A DNA stretch of 64,000 nt from positions 21,311 to 85,310 of the forward strand of contig NZ_AOIS01000058.1 of assembly GCF_000337495.1 (NCBI RefSeq). Reading direction: 5' to 3'. Under the pieces are notes generated by a model. It saw only the letters and a program-made list of their open reading frames with translations, was not told where the DNA came from and did not search any database. How positions within the stretch are numbered: the first letter of the stretch is position 1; each line of letters starts with the position of its first letter. Origin of the DNA: Haloterrigena salina JCM 13891. Its GTDB lineage: Archaea; Halobacteriota; Halobacteria; Halobacteriales; Natrialbaceae. This document shows, in pieces, positions 7,736-18,100 of the stretch. The translations under genes were made by a program, and so were the position numbers.

Positions 7736-8830
7736 TCACCGGCCGACCAGATCCTCGTAGCGCGCGCCGGTCTGCTTCAGCGTCTCGGTCGAGTAGAGGC
7801 GCTCGTGCTCGACGGGGAGGTACTCTGCGGCCAGTTCGTCGACCTTCGCGTCGACGGCGTCCGAATCGCGGCCGTGGATCATCGTGAACAGGTTGTACGG
7901 CCACTCCCGCTCGGGCCGACGGGGTCGGTGATAGCAGAGCGTGACGTACGGCAGCCCGCCCGCGCGTTCGCCCCACTCGTCGAGTCGGTCGTCCGGAACG
8001 TCCCAGACGACCATGCAGTTCGCGTCGAACCCCGTGACGACGTGGTTGATCACGCAGCCGATCCGCTTGATACAGCCCGTCGAGACGAGCCGTTCGACCC
8101 CCTCGAGCACGTCTTCGACGGCGTATCCGATCTCGGCGGCGATGTCGCGGTACGGCGTCGCCGACAGCGGGAACCCGTCCTGGATGGCGAGCAGCAGTTC
8201 GGCCTCGAGCGCGGAGAGGTCGCCGGTCGCTTCCTCGCTGATCCGTGTCGCGGAGGAGTCCAGTCGCTCCTCGAGCGATTTGCGGCTCACGGTTTCACCG
8301 TTCGCCAGTTCCGCGGACCGTAGGTCCGCGCTCTCCCGCGCGAAGCGATCGCCGTTGACGACGGGGAACTCGAGGTCGATGTAGTAGTCGGTCAGCATCG
8401 GCAGGTTGAGCACGGGACAGCCCGTGCGCGCCTCGATCTCCGCGAGGATCTCGTCGCGGCGGGCTCGCGAGCCGGCGGTGACGACGAACCACATGTTCCA
8501 CTCGTGATCGCGGGCGTAGTTGTGGTTGACCTGCCGGTACTCGTTGATGATGGCCGCGATTTCGTCGAACCGATCCGCGGGCGCCTGCACGGCGGCGAGG
8601 GCCGACGAGCCGATTACCGGCGGGTTGAGAACGGCGCCGAACCGTCGGACGATCCCCAATTCGTGGAGGCGCGTCACGCGTTCGAGCGTCTCGCCCTCGT
8701 CGATACCCAGCGCGGCACCGATCGATCGGAAGGGCCGCTCCTCGACGGGGACGCCGCTCTGGTAGCCGTCGATGATCGCCGCGTCGACGTCGTCGATCCC
8801 CTCGCGCCAGTCCCCCGAGAGGGTGCTCAT
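7736..8830 (-). CDS. siroheme decarboxylase, two-domain AhbA/AhbB-like (AsnC/Lrp fold)
   Basis: A 364-residue protein built of two AsnC/Lrp-like halves, residues about 13-165 and 205-360. The first half has NHNYARDHEWNMWFVV with candidate catalytic histidines at 103 and 109. The second half has LCYHRP (H301) and WPYNLFTMIHG, a signature of the NirL/AhbB group. These proteins decarboxylate siroheme to 12,18-didecarboxysiroheme in the alternative heme pathway used by archaea, and in denitrifiers they serve heme d1 synthesis. Usually alpha and beta are separate chains; here both lie in one polypeptide. An upstream in-frame ATG at 8983 was rejected: it would add 51 poorly conserved residues and overlap the divergent promoter. 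The gene converges on the origin array. Confidence 0.85.
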   Translation of the reverse strand: MSTLSGDWREGIDDVDAAIIDGYQSGVPVEERPFRSIGAALGIDEGETLERVTRLHELGIVRRFGAVLNPPVIGSSALAAVQAPADRFDEIAAIINEYRQVNHNYARDHEWNMWFVVTAGSRARRDEILAEIEARTGCPVLNLPMLTDYYIDLEFPVVNGDRFARESADLRSAELANGETVSRKSLEERLDSSATRISEEATGDLSALEAELLLAIQDGFPLSATPYRDIAAEIGYAVEDVLEGVERLVSTGCIKRIGCVINHVVTGFDANCMVVWDVPDDRLDEWGERAGGLPYVTLCYHRPRRPEREWPYNLFTMIHGRDSDAVDAKVDELAAEYLPVEHERLYSTETLKQTGARYEDLVGR

Positions 8831-8981
8831 TGCCGTCCCTAGGGAGAACGGCACCGTATTGCTTTCGGGTCCGAGCGACGAGCGAGCGCTCCGGTCGCGG
8901 TCGTTCGTCCTCTTCCGGGCGACTGTTTCTACTTCGTGAGTATTGAAACGATTATGATGGTGGTAGACGTTAGCATTAAGC

Positions 8982-9740
8982 ATGTCGATGGCAGAACCAG
9001 CGGAGATCGAGGATACCGACCGAACGAGTATCTACGAGTACGTGGAGGCCCACGGCGCGGTCGACCGGGATCGGGTCCGTTCGGAACTGTTTCCGGACGA
9101 TCCGCCCGGCGACCCGCAGTATACGCGGGCGTTCAGACACAACGTGGCGATCCTCAAGCGCGACGGCTACCTCGAGGAGGACGACGGCACGTTGCGCATC
9201 GCCATCGACGTCGAGGAGGAACGGGAGGAGTTCACGACCGACGACGTCGACGTCACGATCAGGGCGGCCAGACAGGAGGATCTCTCGGGGATCGTCGGCG
9301 CGATTCGCCAGGTCGTCGAGGAGATGACCTACATCGAGGCCGAGACGGTCGCGGACGAACTCGACCACGAAAACGTCCTCCTGCGGCGCAACGAGTACGA
9401 ATCGCGACTGTTCTTCGTCGCCACCGTCGACAACGAGGTCGTCGGCTGGGCCCACCTCCACCTGCCGAACCTCGAGAAGCTGTCCCACACGGCCGAACTC
9501 ACGGTCGGCGTCCTGGAGGAGTACCGCGGACTGGGCGTCGGGAGCCAGTTGCTCGACCGCGCTCTCGAGTGGGCGCGGTCGCAGGGCCACGAGAAGGTCT
9601 ACCAGAGCGTCCCCTCGAGCAACGAGGCCGCGATCGAGTTCTTCGAGGATCGGGGGTGGATCGTCGAGGCCGTCCGGGAGGACCACTACAAACTCGAGGA
9701 TGAGTACATCGACGAGGTGATGATGGCGATCGAACTGTAA
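8982..9740 (+). CDS. GNAT acetyltransferase with N-terminal winged-helix-like domain
   Basis: A 252-residue protein. Residues about 10-75 look like a small winged-helix segment (IYEYVEAHGAVDRDRV and NVAILKRDGYLEEDDG). Residues about 85-250 form a GNAT domain with the acetyl-CoA loop VLEEYRGLGVGSQLL and the following NEAAIEFFEDRGW motif. It would transfer an acetyl group from acetyl-CoA to an amine or protein; the acceptor is unknown. The fusion with a DNA-binding-like domain is a recurrent haloarchaeal arrangement. An AT-rich GATTATG about 28 nt upstream supports a leaderless start at 8982. Confidence 0.85.
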   Translation: MSMAEPAEIEDTDRTSIYEYVEAHGAVDRDRVRSELFPDDPPGDPQYTRAFRHNVAILKRDGYLEEDDGTLRIAIDVEEEREEFTTDDVDVTIRAARQEDLSGIVGAIRQVVEEMTYIEAETVADELDHENVLLRRNEYESRLFFVATVDNEVVGWAHLHLPNLEKLSHTAELTVGVLEEYRGLGVGSQLLDRALEWARSQGHEKVYQSVPSSNEAAIEFFEDRGWIVEAVREDHYKLEDEYIDEVMMAIEL

Positions 9741-9763
9741 CACAACGAACTTTTTCCACCTCG

Positions 9764-9893
9764 GGTTCGCCACAGGCGAACCGCTCTCTGCTCACGGGCG
9801 CGTAGCGCCCGTTCGCACGGCTCGAGGGACGCTCCGCGTCCCTCGTAGGTGCAAAAACTTCGATGAAAAAAGGCCGACGGCTCAGCCTTCGGC
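9764..9893. repeat. cluster of four short hairpins with 3-nt loops
   Basis: Four inverted repeats lie in the gap between two genes: 9764-9782 (arm GGTTCGCC, loop ACA), 9794-9812 (arm ACGGGCGC, loop GTA), 9823-9845 (arm CGAGGGACGC, loop TCC) and 9873-9893 (arm GCCGACGGC with one mismatch, loop TCA). Arms are 8-10 bp and every loop is exactly 3 nt. Similar hairpins recur elsewhere in this window, including inside coding regions. They may act as a terminator here, but the shared format suggests a dispersed palindromic element. Confidence 0.7.
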
Positions 9894-9986
9894 TTCGCTG
9901 TCGGAGAACCGCTCGCTTCGCTCGCGGATGCTCGCAGCGTTCCATTCGCATCTGTACCGACTGGCTACCGTCACCGGAAACGGGAC

Positions 9987-9992
9987 CCTTTT
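9987..9992 (+). promoter_or_regulatory. TATA-like box for the TrpD-like gene
   Basis: CCTTTT about 28 nt before the ATG at 10018 fits a leaderless start and argues against the upstream in-frame ATG at 9928. Confidence 0.4.
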
Positions 9993-10017
9993 GCGGGGCC
10001 CGTCCGAACGAACGCAC

Positions 10018-11085
10018 ATGGCACGGGCATCCCAGGAGTTCGGTGAGTGGCCGCTGAAACGCCTGATGACGGACGTCGTCGGCTCCGGTCCCAAGTCCGC
10101 CGACGACATGAGCCGCGAGCAAGCCCGCGAGGCGTTCCAGCGGATTCTGGCCGGCGAACCCGACGCGACGACGCTGGGCGCGTTCTGGCTGGCTAACCGC
10201 TGGAAGCGCAACAATCCCGAGGAGTTGGCCGGCTACACCGACGTCATGCGCGAGGAGTCGGTGGTCACTGCCGAACCCGACGCCGATCCGGTCGACTGCG
10301 GCGCGAACTACGACGGCAAACACAGTTCGGCCGTCCTCGGCGTCGGCGCCGGCCTCGTGGCCGCCGCCACGGGCACGCCGGTCGTCGTTCACTCCGGTGA
10401 CCGCGTCCCGACCCAGAAGGCGACGGCGTACAAACACGTCCTCGACGAACTCGGGATCCGCACCGACCTCGAGCCCGAGGAAAGCGCCGACATGGTCGAC
10501 GAGACCGGGTTCGGTTTCTACTACCAGCCCGCGTTCAACCCCGGCGTCCACGACCTCTACGACCGGCGCGACCAGATGGGCGTGCGGACGTTCGTCAACA
10601 CGATCGAGACCGTCGGCAACCCCGCGAACGCCGACGTCCACCTCGGCTCGTTCTACCACCTCGCGTTCGCGAAGAAGCTGACCGACCTCATCCGGGAGAG
10701 CGACCACCTCGACTACTCGCGGGCCATCTTCTTCCAGGGCATGGAGGGCTACGACGACATCCGTCCCGGCTACACGAAAGTTGCCGAATGGAATGGCGGC
10801 GAGGAACTCGAGGACTACGAGATCGAGACCGCCGAGTACGGCATGGAGATGGAAAACGAGGACCTCGAGGTCGACGACGTCACCGCCGACTCCGCGACGA
10901 TCACCGAGGCGGTGCTCACCGGCGAGCGCGACGACCACTTCGCCGACGCTATCGCCCTCAACGGCGCGTTCCGAATGTACGCCCGCGAGGACGTCGATAC
11001 GCTCGAGGACGGCCTCGAGCAGGCCCGCGACGTGATCGCCGACGGCAGCGCCGAGGCGGTGCTCGAGGACCTGCGGGCGTTCTGA
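10018..11085 (+). CDS. TrpD-like phosphoribosyltransferase / glycosyltransferase family 3 protein
   Basis: A 355-residue protein of the anthranilate phosphoribosyltransferase fold. The N-terminal helical part (LKRLMTDVVGSGPKSADDMS, LGAFWLANRWKRN) is followed by a catalytic part with VVHSGDRVPTQK and a FNPGVHDLYD segment. A classical TrpD has GTGGD and NHG motifs that are not clear here, so the protein more likely belongs to the TrpD2-like branch, whose members can bind nucleic acid or have unknown substrates. There are no other tryptophan genes nearby. Function beyond the fold is therefore uncertain. Confidence 0.75.
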   Translation: MARASQEFGEWPLKRLMTDVVGSGPKSADDMSREQAREAFQRILAGEPDATTLGAFWLANRWKRNNPEELAGYTDVMREESVVTAEPDADPVDCGANYDGKHSSAVLGVGAGLVAAATGTPVVVHSGDRVPTQKATAYKHVLDELGIRTDLEPEESADMVDETGFGFYYQPAFNPGVHDLYDRRDQMGVRTFVNTIETVGNPANADVHLGSFYHLAFAKKLTDLIRESDHLDYSRAIFFQGMEGYDDIRPGYTKVAEWNGGEELEDYEIETAEYGMEMENEDLEVDDVTADSATITEAVLTGERDDHFADAIALNGAFRMYAREDVDTLEDGLEQARDVIADGSAEAVLEDLRAF

Positions 11086-11301
11086 GACGCGCCGACCGAT
11101 TTTCCCACTGACGAGCGCGGATCGTCCCGGAACCGGCCGTCGGAGACCCGTTCGCCGCGACCGAAGCGCCGATTCCCTCGAGTCTCGGCGTCGATCAGCG
11201 CGCCTCTGACCGTTCGGTACTCACACTCTGTAGTTACCACTGTTTCACCGCTATCGCGTTCCATCGAACATCGATTCTCTAACCTACTAAAACAATGAAC
11301 G

Positions 11302-11309
11302 AATTTATG
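11302..11309 (+). promoter_or_regulatory. TATA-like box deciding the SDR start
   Basis: AATTTATG is centred about 28 nt before the ATG at 11334. It lies inside the 13-codon extension that would be added by an ATG at 11295, so the downstream ATG is preferred. Confidence 0.5.
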
Positions 11310-11333
11310 TTGGCCGCGTTCGATACCGGGAGT

Positions 11334-12092
11334 ATGCGACTCGAAGACAATACCGTCGTTATCACGGGTGCGGGCGCGGGGATCGGTCGGGAGACGGCAC
11401 TGCGGTGTGCCGACGAGGGCGCGCGGGTCATCGTCACCGACGTCGACGTGGCGGGCGGCGAGGCGACCGTCGAACTGATCGAAGACGCCGGCAGCGAGGC
11501 CGAGTTCGCCGAACTCGACGTCACTGATAGCGATCGGTTCCAGGACGTCGTCGACGCCGTCGCCGAGGACTACGGCCTCGACGTGATGATCAACAACGCC
11601 GGCACCGGCCATCCCGGCGGTCCGCTGGAGGACCTCGACGACGAGGTCCGGGACTTCGTGGTCGACATCAACATCAACGGGGTCTGGAACGGCTGCTCCG
11701 CGGCCCTTCCGCACATGAAAGAACAAGGTCACGGCGCGATCGTCAACGTCGGCTCGCTGGCGAGCATCCTCGGGCTCCCCCACCAGGCGGCCTACTCGAC
11801 GACCAAAGCGGCCGTGTTGAACCTGACTCGAACCGTCGCGGCGGAAGCCGGCCCCTACGGCGTCCGCGCCAACGCCGTCTGTCCCGGCTTCACGGAGACC
11901 CAACTGCTCGACGACTATCTGGACCAGCAGAGCGATCCGGAGCAGGCCCGCGAGGCGATGGTCGAGGAGTACCCGCTCAAGCGACTCGGGGAACCCGAGG
12001 AGATCGCCGACGCGATCCTGTTCCTCGCCAGTGACGAGGCTTCGTTCGTCACCGGCCACGGACTGGTCGTCGACGGCGGCTATTCGGCCTGA
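11334..12092 (+). CDS. short-chain dehydrogenase/reductase (SDR), FabG-like
   Basis: A 252-residue classical SDR. It has the NAD(P)-binding TGAGAGIG motif near the N terminus and the NNAG motif. The active site has a Ser in NVGSLAS and a YSTTKAA Tyr-Lys pair, and the C terminus ends VTGHGLVVDGGYSA. The Asp after the second beta strand (VTDVD) suggests a preference for NAD over NADP. It reduces or oxidises a keto/hydroxy group of unknown substrate. It stands alone on the plus strand with its own promoter. Confidence 0.9.
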   Translation: MRLEDNTVVITGAGAGIGRETALRCADEGARVIVTDVDVAGGEATVELIEDAGSEAEFAELDVTDSDRFQDVVDAVAEDYGLDVMINNAGTGHPGGPLEDLDDEVRDFVVDININGVWNGCSAALPHMKEQGHGAIVNVGSLASILGLPHQAAYSTTKAAVLNLTRTVAAEAGPYGVRANAVCPGFTETQLLDDYLDQQSDPEQAREAMVEEYPLKRLGEPEEIADAILFLASDEASFVTGHGLVVDGGYSA

Positions 12093-12193
12093 GAGTCGCT
12101 TTCGGATCACCAATCGGTGCCGAACCGAAACGGCTTTTTCCACCGCCATAGTTTCGATCCAGTAACACGTCCGCTCGTCGGACGACGGTCCCC

Positions 12194-12694
12194 ATGACAC
12201 TCGCTCCAGCACTCGTCGACGTCGGACACGCGCTCGAGGAAGCTACCGGCGTCGGTCGATACCTCCTCGTGTTCGCCCTCGCGATGATTCCGGCGATCGA
12301 ACCGTTCGTCGTCATCCCGGTCGCGATCGGACTCGGCTTCGATCCGGCCGCCACCGGCGTCGCCGCCTTCGCCGGCAGCGTCACCGCGGTCGGTTCCATC
12401 GCGGTCGCCCACGAGCGCCTCACCGCCTGGTGGGCCCGCCGCCGGGGCGATGACGACCTCGACTCGAGCGACCGGTACGGTCGCGCGCGGCGGCTCTGGA
12501 ATCGCTACGGGATCGTCGGGCTCTCGTTCGCCGGTCCGATACTCGCCGGAATCCACCTCACGGCGCTGCTGGCGGTCGTCGTCGGGGAGAACACGCGACT
12601 GACCGTCGGCTGGCTCGCGGTCGGTCTCGCGGTCTGGACGGTCGTCCTCGTCGGCGGGTCGACCGCCGGGATCTCGCTGCTGGGGCTCCGCTGA
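12194..12694 (+). CDS. small multidrug-export-type membrane protein (COG2426-like)
   Basis: A 166-residue integral membrane protein with about four hydrophobic segments. The motif AMIPAIEPFVVIPVAIGLGFDP in the first third and RYGIVGLSFAGPILAGIHLTA in the second half match the Sm_multidrug_ex family (DedA-like re-entrant helices). The N terminus is short and uncleaved. The transported compound is unknown; the family name comes from weak links to export. The region 12093-12193 upstream has an AT-rich ACGGCTTTTTCC as possible promoter. Confidence 0.75.
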   Translation: MTLAPALVDVGHALEEATGVGRYLLVFALAMIPAIEPFVVIPVAIGLGFDPAATGVAAFAGSVTAVGSIAVAHERLTAWWARRRGDDDLDSSDRYGRARRLWNRYGIVGLSFAGPILAGIHLTALLAVVVGENTRLTVGWLAVGLAVWTVVLVGGSTAGISLLGLR

Positions 12695-12723
12695 ACGGTC
12701 GTTCCGCGGATTCCACTACCCGA

Positions 12724-13701
12724 TCACTCCTCGCGAACCAGCGCGACGCTCGCGAGCTGATCGCCCGCGGTCACGGTCGCCTCCCGGGTGAGCGCGTAGA
12801 GGATCCCGCTGCGGTCCGCGACCGCCTCGTGGAGCGGTTCGTACGTCCGCGGCTCGTAGACGGTCCCGAGCGGCGTCCCCTCGGTGATATCCTGTCCGAC
12901 CTCGAGCCCCGGTTCCGGGCGGAAGAGACCGGAGCCGTCGGCGGTGACCTGCCCGAGGTGGTTGCGCGCGATCGTCTGGTCTCGCGCCGGAACGTCACCC
13001 GGGAGTAGCCCTAGATACCGGCAGACGTCGAGCAGACCCTCGACGCCCTCCTCGACGGCATCCTCGAGGATCTGCTTGTTGTGGGCGAGTTCGGGCGTGA
13101 CCGAGGGGATTCCCTCCTCGGCGGCGGCGACGCGGAGTTTCCCGGCGAACCCCCGGCGGTGCCACTCCTCGGGGGCCTCGTCGTCGGCCTGCTCGGACAG
13201 CAGCAGGTCGGCCCCGAAGGCTTCGGCGAGCGCGCGCGAGCGCTCGTCGCCCTCGCGGTAGACGACGTGGGGGTACATATCGGGGCTCCCTGTGTGGAGG
13301 TCGACGATGGCGTCGGCGCGGCTCACCTCCGTCCAGAGCCGCGCGGCCATCTGCTGGTGGAGGCTCCCGTCCTCGTCGCCCGGCCAGATCCGGTTCATGT
13401 TCGGGTTGACGCTGTCGAACTCCTCGGGCGTGATGTAGGAGACCAGATCGAAGGTCAGCGGGTTCGCGACGGGGACGGCGACGATCGTTCCCGACAGCTC
13501 CTCGAGTGGCAGTCGCTCGTGGAACCGCCGGAGCGTCTCGGTGCCGTTGATCTCGCGGCCGTGCTGGGCGGCCTGCGTGTAGAGGGTCGGACCGTCCTCG
13601 GCCCCGTCGTAGGTGTGGATCGTCGTCGTGAGGTCGACCCCGGAGGGGAGCGTCGCGAGGGTCACCTCCTCAGCCGTGTGGGTTCTCGTGTTCGCATTCA
13701 T
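12724..13701 (-). CDS. succinylglutamate desuccinylase / aspartoacylase family zinc hydrolase
   Basis: A 325-residue M14-like amidohydrolase. The zinc-binding motif is in TQAAQHGREINGTET (His and Glu), with the third ligand in VDLHTGSP. A C-terminal beta domain carries GSGLFRPEPGLEVGQDI, a biotinyl-like loop typical of the COG3608 branch. Members cleave N-acyl groups from amino acids or related compounds. The ATG at 13701 was chosen over one five codons upstream because family members begin just before the first beta strand. No neighbour reveals the substrate. Confidence 0.85.
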   Translation of the reverse strand: MNANTRTHTAEEVTLATLPSGVDLTTTIHTYDGAEDGPTLYTQAAQHGREINGTETLRRFHERLPLEELSGTIVAVPVANPLTFDLVSYITPEEFDSVNPNMNRIWPGDEDGSLHQQMAARLWTEVSRADAIVDLHTGSPDMYPHVVYREGDERSRALAEAFGADLLLSEQADDEAPEEWHRRGFAGKLRVAAAEEGIPSVTPELAHNKQILEDAVEEGVEGLLDVCRYLGLLPGDVPARDQTIARNHLGQVTADGSGLFRPEPGLEVGQDITEGTPLGTVYEPRTYEPLHEAVADRSGILYALTREATVTAGDQLASVALVREE

Positions 13702-13800
13702 AGCCCGTCGTACCACGTCCGGCGGTATGTAGCTGCGGCCGGCCTGTCGCCGATATCGCTCGAGATCACGTCGAAACCGCGCTGCTGTGGCGCGGTCGAA

Positions 13801-14304
13801 TCAATCGGTACCCGATTCGTTCGACGGCCGCGGCTGGTCGTCGAAGGTGAGGGGTTCGCAATCCTTCCCTCCGACAGCTGATGCGAGGAGCGTTGACGAG
13901 GAATGGATCTCCCCCCGGAGGTGCCAACAGTCGTATCTCTCCCCAACGTCGGACGACGAGTACGTCCGTTCCACGTCGGACCCGTACGTTCTCGCTGCCT
14001 CGGGTCCGACCATTTCCAGCGTAACCGAATACGGGACGGCATCGCCCATCCAGTCATCGACGAGGCTAAACCGGCTCTCCCCCTCGAACTCGTGTCTCGT
14101 CTCGAACCGCTGTGCCCCGTCTTTGTCGACGGTGATTCGGGCGCGTCTCGATTCACCGTCCTCGAGACCGGACCAGAGCACTATTCCCTCGAAGACCGGC
14201 CGTGCTGTGGGATCGGAATCGTCCTTGCGACCGCCGATGGTACAGCCGGCGAGCGTAGAAACTGCCGCACCTCCTATCGTCATCAGAGCGTTTCGCCGGT
14301 CCAT
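13801..14304 (-). CDS. Tat-type haloarchaeal lipoprotein of unknown function
   Basis: A 167-residue protein. The signal region MDRRNALMTIGGAAVSTLAGC has the twin arginine and a lipobox LAGC with Cys21, so it is likely exported by Tat and lipid-anchored outside the cell. The mature part is Asp/Glu/Ser rich, with beta-strand-like segments such as FEGIVLWSGLEDG and PYSVTLEMVG, and has only two other cysteines. No known family was recognised. Upstream 14305-14350 is strongly AT-rich (ATTAAGATTATAATATTTTG) and holds its promoter. Confidence 0.7.
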   Translation of the reverse strand: MDRRNALMTIGGAAVSTLAGCTIGGRKDDSDPTARPVFEGIVLWSGLEDGESRRARITVDKDGAQRFETRHEFEGESRFSLVDDWMGDAVPYSVTLEMVGPEAARTYGSDVERTYSSSDVGERYDCWHLRGEIHSSSTLLASAVGGKDCEPLTFDDQPRPSNESGTD

Positions 14305-14487
14305 AGAATCAAAATCAACTGACACTATTAAGATTATAATATTTTGAGTGTTTTTGACAATATAGCTGTGAGGCCCACATCGTACTCGCCTCTCGGAACC
14401 GATGGAAGCGACGACGCGACTCCGAAGCGGGCGGCGGAAGCGACCCAGACCACTACCGTTTTCCGTCGGCCCGGCGTCTCGGCGGAC

Positions 14488-15006
<519 letters not shown>

Positions 15007-15135
15007 CCACCGGACTTCGGGGCCTCACTGACGACGACGGCCATTCGGGCGCCGTCGCCGGCCCCTCAAACGACGGGCGAGCCGAGAACCGCCGGACAAA
15101 GACGTTTTACCGCCTCCGACACTGTATACCGGTGA

Positions 15136-18100
15136 ATGGGATCGTCGTCCACCGACGCGGATCACCGCGCGCAGATTCGCCGGCAGGAGGTCGTCGCCGA
15201 ACTCAGCCAGCAGGCCCTCGAGACGGGGAATCTCGACGAGGTACTGGCCGATGCGGCGCTCGCTATCGCGGAGACGCTCGATATCGAGTACGGCTCCGTG
15301 TTCGAACTCCGACCCGATCGAACCGCGGCCGTGTTGCGTGCCGGCGCCGGCTGGCCGACCGACCGCCTCGGTTCGACCGCCGTGTCCGCGGATCGGTCCT
15401 CGTGGACGGGTTCCGCAGTTCGCGCGGCGGAGTCGGTCGTCGTCGACGATCTCGACGCCGAGTCGCAGTTTTCCGCTCCGGAGTTCCTCGTCGATCACGA
15501 CGTCGCCAGCGGCGCCGCCGTCCGTATCGGGCCGGACGAGCAGCCGTGGGGCGTCCTCGGCGCGTACGCGACCGAGAGCCACGCCCTTTCGGAGGCCGAC
15601 GTCGACTTCCTCGAGCGCGTCGCGGACGTCCTCGGCTCGGCGGTCGAACACGCCAGCACGCGACGCGACCTCGAGCGGACGGAGCGACGGTTCGAAGCGA
15701 TTTTCGAGGATCCGAACATCCTCGTGGGGCTGCTCGATCCGGACGGGACGGTACGGGACATCAACGGGACGGCGATGGAGTACATCGACGCCGACCTCGA
15801 GGACGTCACCGGCGTCCCGTTCTGGGAGACGCCGTGGTGGGGCGAGGTCGACGATGGTGAGCGATTCGACGAATCGCGATCCTCGGCGGATGAATCCGGC
15901 GAGTCCGCCGGTGTCCGGGACGACGTCAAGCGGTGGACCGAACGGGCGGCCAGTGGTGAGTACGTTAACTTCGAGGCCGATCTCACCCGGCCCGACGGAG
16001 AGCGGTACACCCTGAACGGCGCCTTCCGACCGGTCACGAACGACGAGGGCGAGGTCGTCTCGGTGATCGTCTCCGACCGTGACGTGACCGAACGCAAGGC
16101 CCGCGAGCGGGAGCTCGAGGAGTCCGAACAGCGCTACCGGACGCTGGTCGACCACTTCCCGAACGGCGTCGTCGCCCTCGTCGACGAGAATCTCACCTAC
16201 CGGACCGTCGGCGGGAATCCGGCCGACACGGCCGACGCGACGGCGGAGGAAATCGAGGGCACGCCGGTCGCGGAAGCCGCCTCGCCGGCGGTGGCAGACG
16301 AACTCGTGTCGAGCTACGAAGCCGCCCTCGAGGGCGAGTCGCGCGCGTTCGAATCGCGCGCGAACGACCGCGTCTACGACTTCCGGATCGTCCCGGTTCG
16401 GGACGACGACGGCGAGGTGTTCGCCGCGCTGGGTATGTCCCAGGACGTCACCGAGCGAAAGGAGCGCGAACGCCGACTCGAGGAGTCCGAGCAGCGCTAC
16501 CGGACGCTCATGGAGTACTTCCCGAACGGGATCGTGACGCTGTTCGACCCCGACCTCCGGTACGAACTGGCGGCCGGGCAGGGTTTCGACCACATTCCAG
16601 TCGATCCCGCGGAGTTCGCAGGGAACTACGTCAGGGAGGTCTGGGACGACGAGACCGTAGCCACCCTGCAGCCGGTGTTCGAGGCCGCGCTGGACGGCGA
16701 GGAGCAGTCGATCGAACTCGAGTACGCCGATCGCGTGTGGGTCGTGCGGGTGGTCCCGATCACTGACGAGCGCGGCGACGTCTTCGCGGGCATGACCATG
16801 GCCCAGGACATCACCGAGCGCAAGCGACACGAGCAGTACCTCCGGGAGACGACGGCGCAACTCGAGGCCGCGACCGAAGCGGGCGCGGTCGGGACGTGGG
16901 AGTGGCACGTCCAGGAGGACGAGATGGTCGCCGGCGAGACGTTCGCCGAGACGTTCGACGTCGATCCGCAGGCGGCCCGCCAGGGCGTCTCGAGCGAGCG
17001 GTTTCTCGAGGCGATCCACCCCGCCGATCGCGAGCGCGTCGAGGAGAAACTGGACGCGGCCGTCGAGTCCTGCGGGGAGTACGAGGCGGAGTACCGCGTC
17101 CGAACCGCCGACGACGAACTCCGGTGGGTTGTCTCCCGAGGCCGCGTCGAGTGCGACGCGGACGGGAACCCGGTCAGGTTCCCCGGCGCGCTCACTGACA
17201 TCACCGAGCGGAAACACGCCGAGTTGGAACTGCAACGGAACAACGAGCAACTCGAGACGCTGTTCGACGTCCTCCCCGTCGGTGTCGTCGTCGCCGACGC
17301 CGACGGCCGGATCCGTCAGGTCAACGACACTGCGCGAGAGATCTGGGGCGGCGACGTGTTCGACACTGACTCCATCGCGGGGTACGACCGGTATCCGGTG
17401 TGGGACGCCGATTCGGGCGAGCGCGTCTCGCCGGAGGAGATGACGCTCGCGCGCGTCCTCGAGGGCGAGGAAGTGACCGATCCCGACATCTACGAGATCG
17501 AAGCCGACGACGGCGAGCGCCGCATCGTCCGCACCGAGGGCATGCCGGTCCGAAACGAGCGCGGCGAGGTGACTCGCGGCGTCGTCACCATCACGGACAT
17601 CACCGAACGCCGGGAGTCCCAGCGCCGCCTCGAGGAGTCCGAGCAGCGCTACCGGACGCTGGTCGACCGCTTCCCCAACGGCGGGGTCGGGCTGTTCGAC
17701 GAGAACCTCGAGTATCAGATCGCCGGCGGCGGGGCCTTCGACGAGATCGGCGCCTCCGCGGACGAGATCATCGGACAGACGCTCTGGGAGCGGTATCCGA
17801 CGGAGCTGGCGGAGCGCCTCGAACCGAAGTTCAGAGCCGCGCTCGATGGAGAGATCAGTTCGTTCGAGATGGAGTTCCACGACCGGGACTGGATGGCGTA
17901 CACGGTTCCCGTCATGGACGACGAGGACGAGATCTTCGGCGGGATGATCATGGTCCAGGAGATCACCGAGCGAAAGGAGCGCGAGCGGAAACTCCGCGAG
18001 CGCGAGCGCAGCCTCGAGCAGTACAAGGAGTACATCGACGAGATCCTCGACGCCATCGACGACGTGTTCTACATCGTCGGCGAGGACGGCTCGCTACAGC

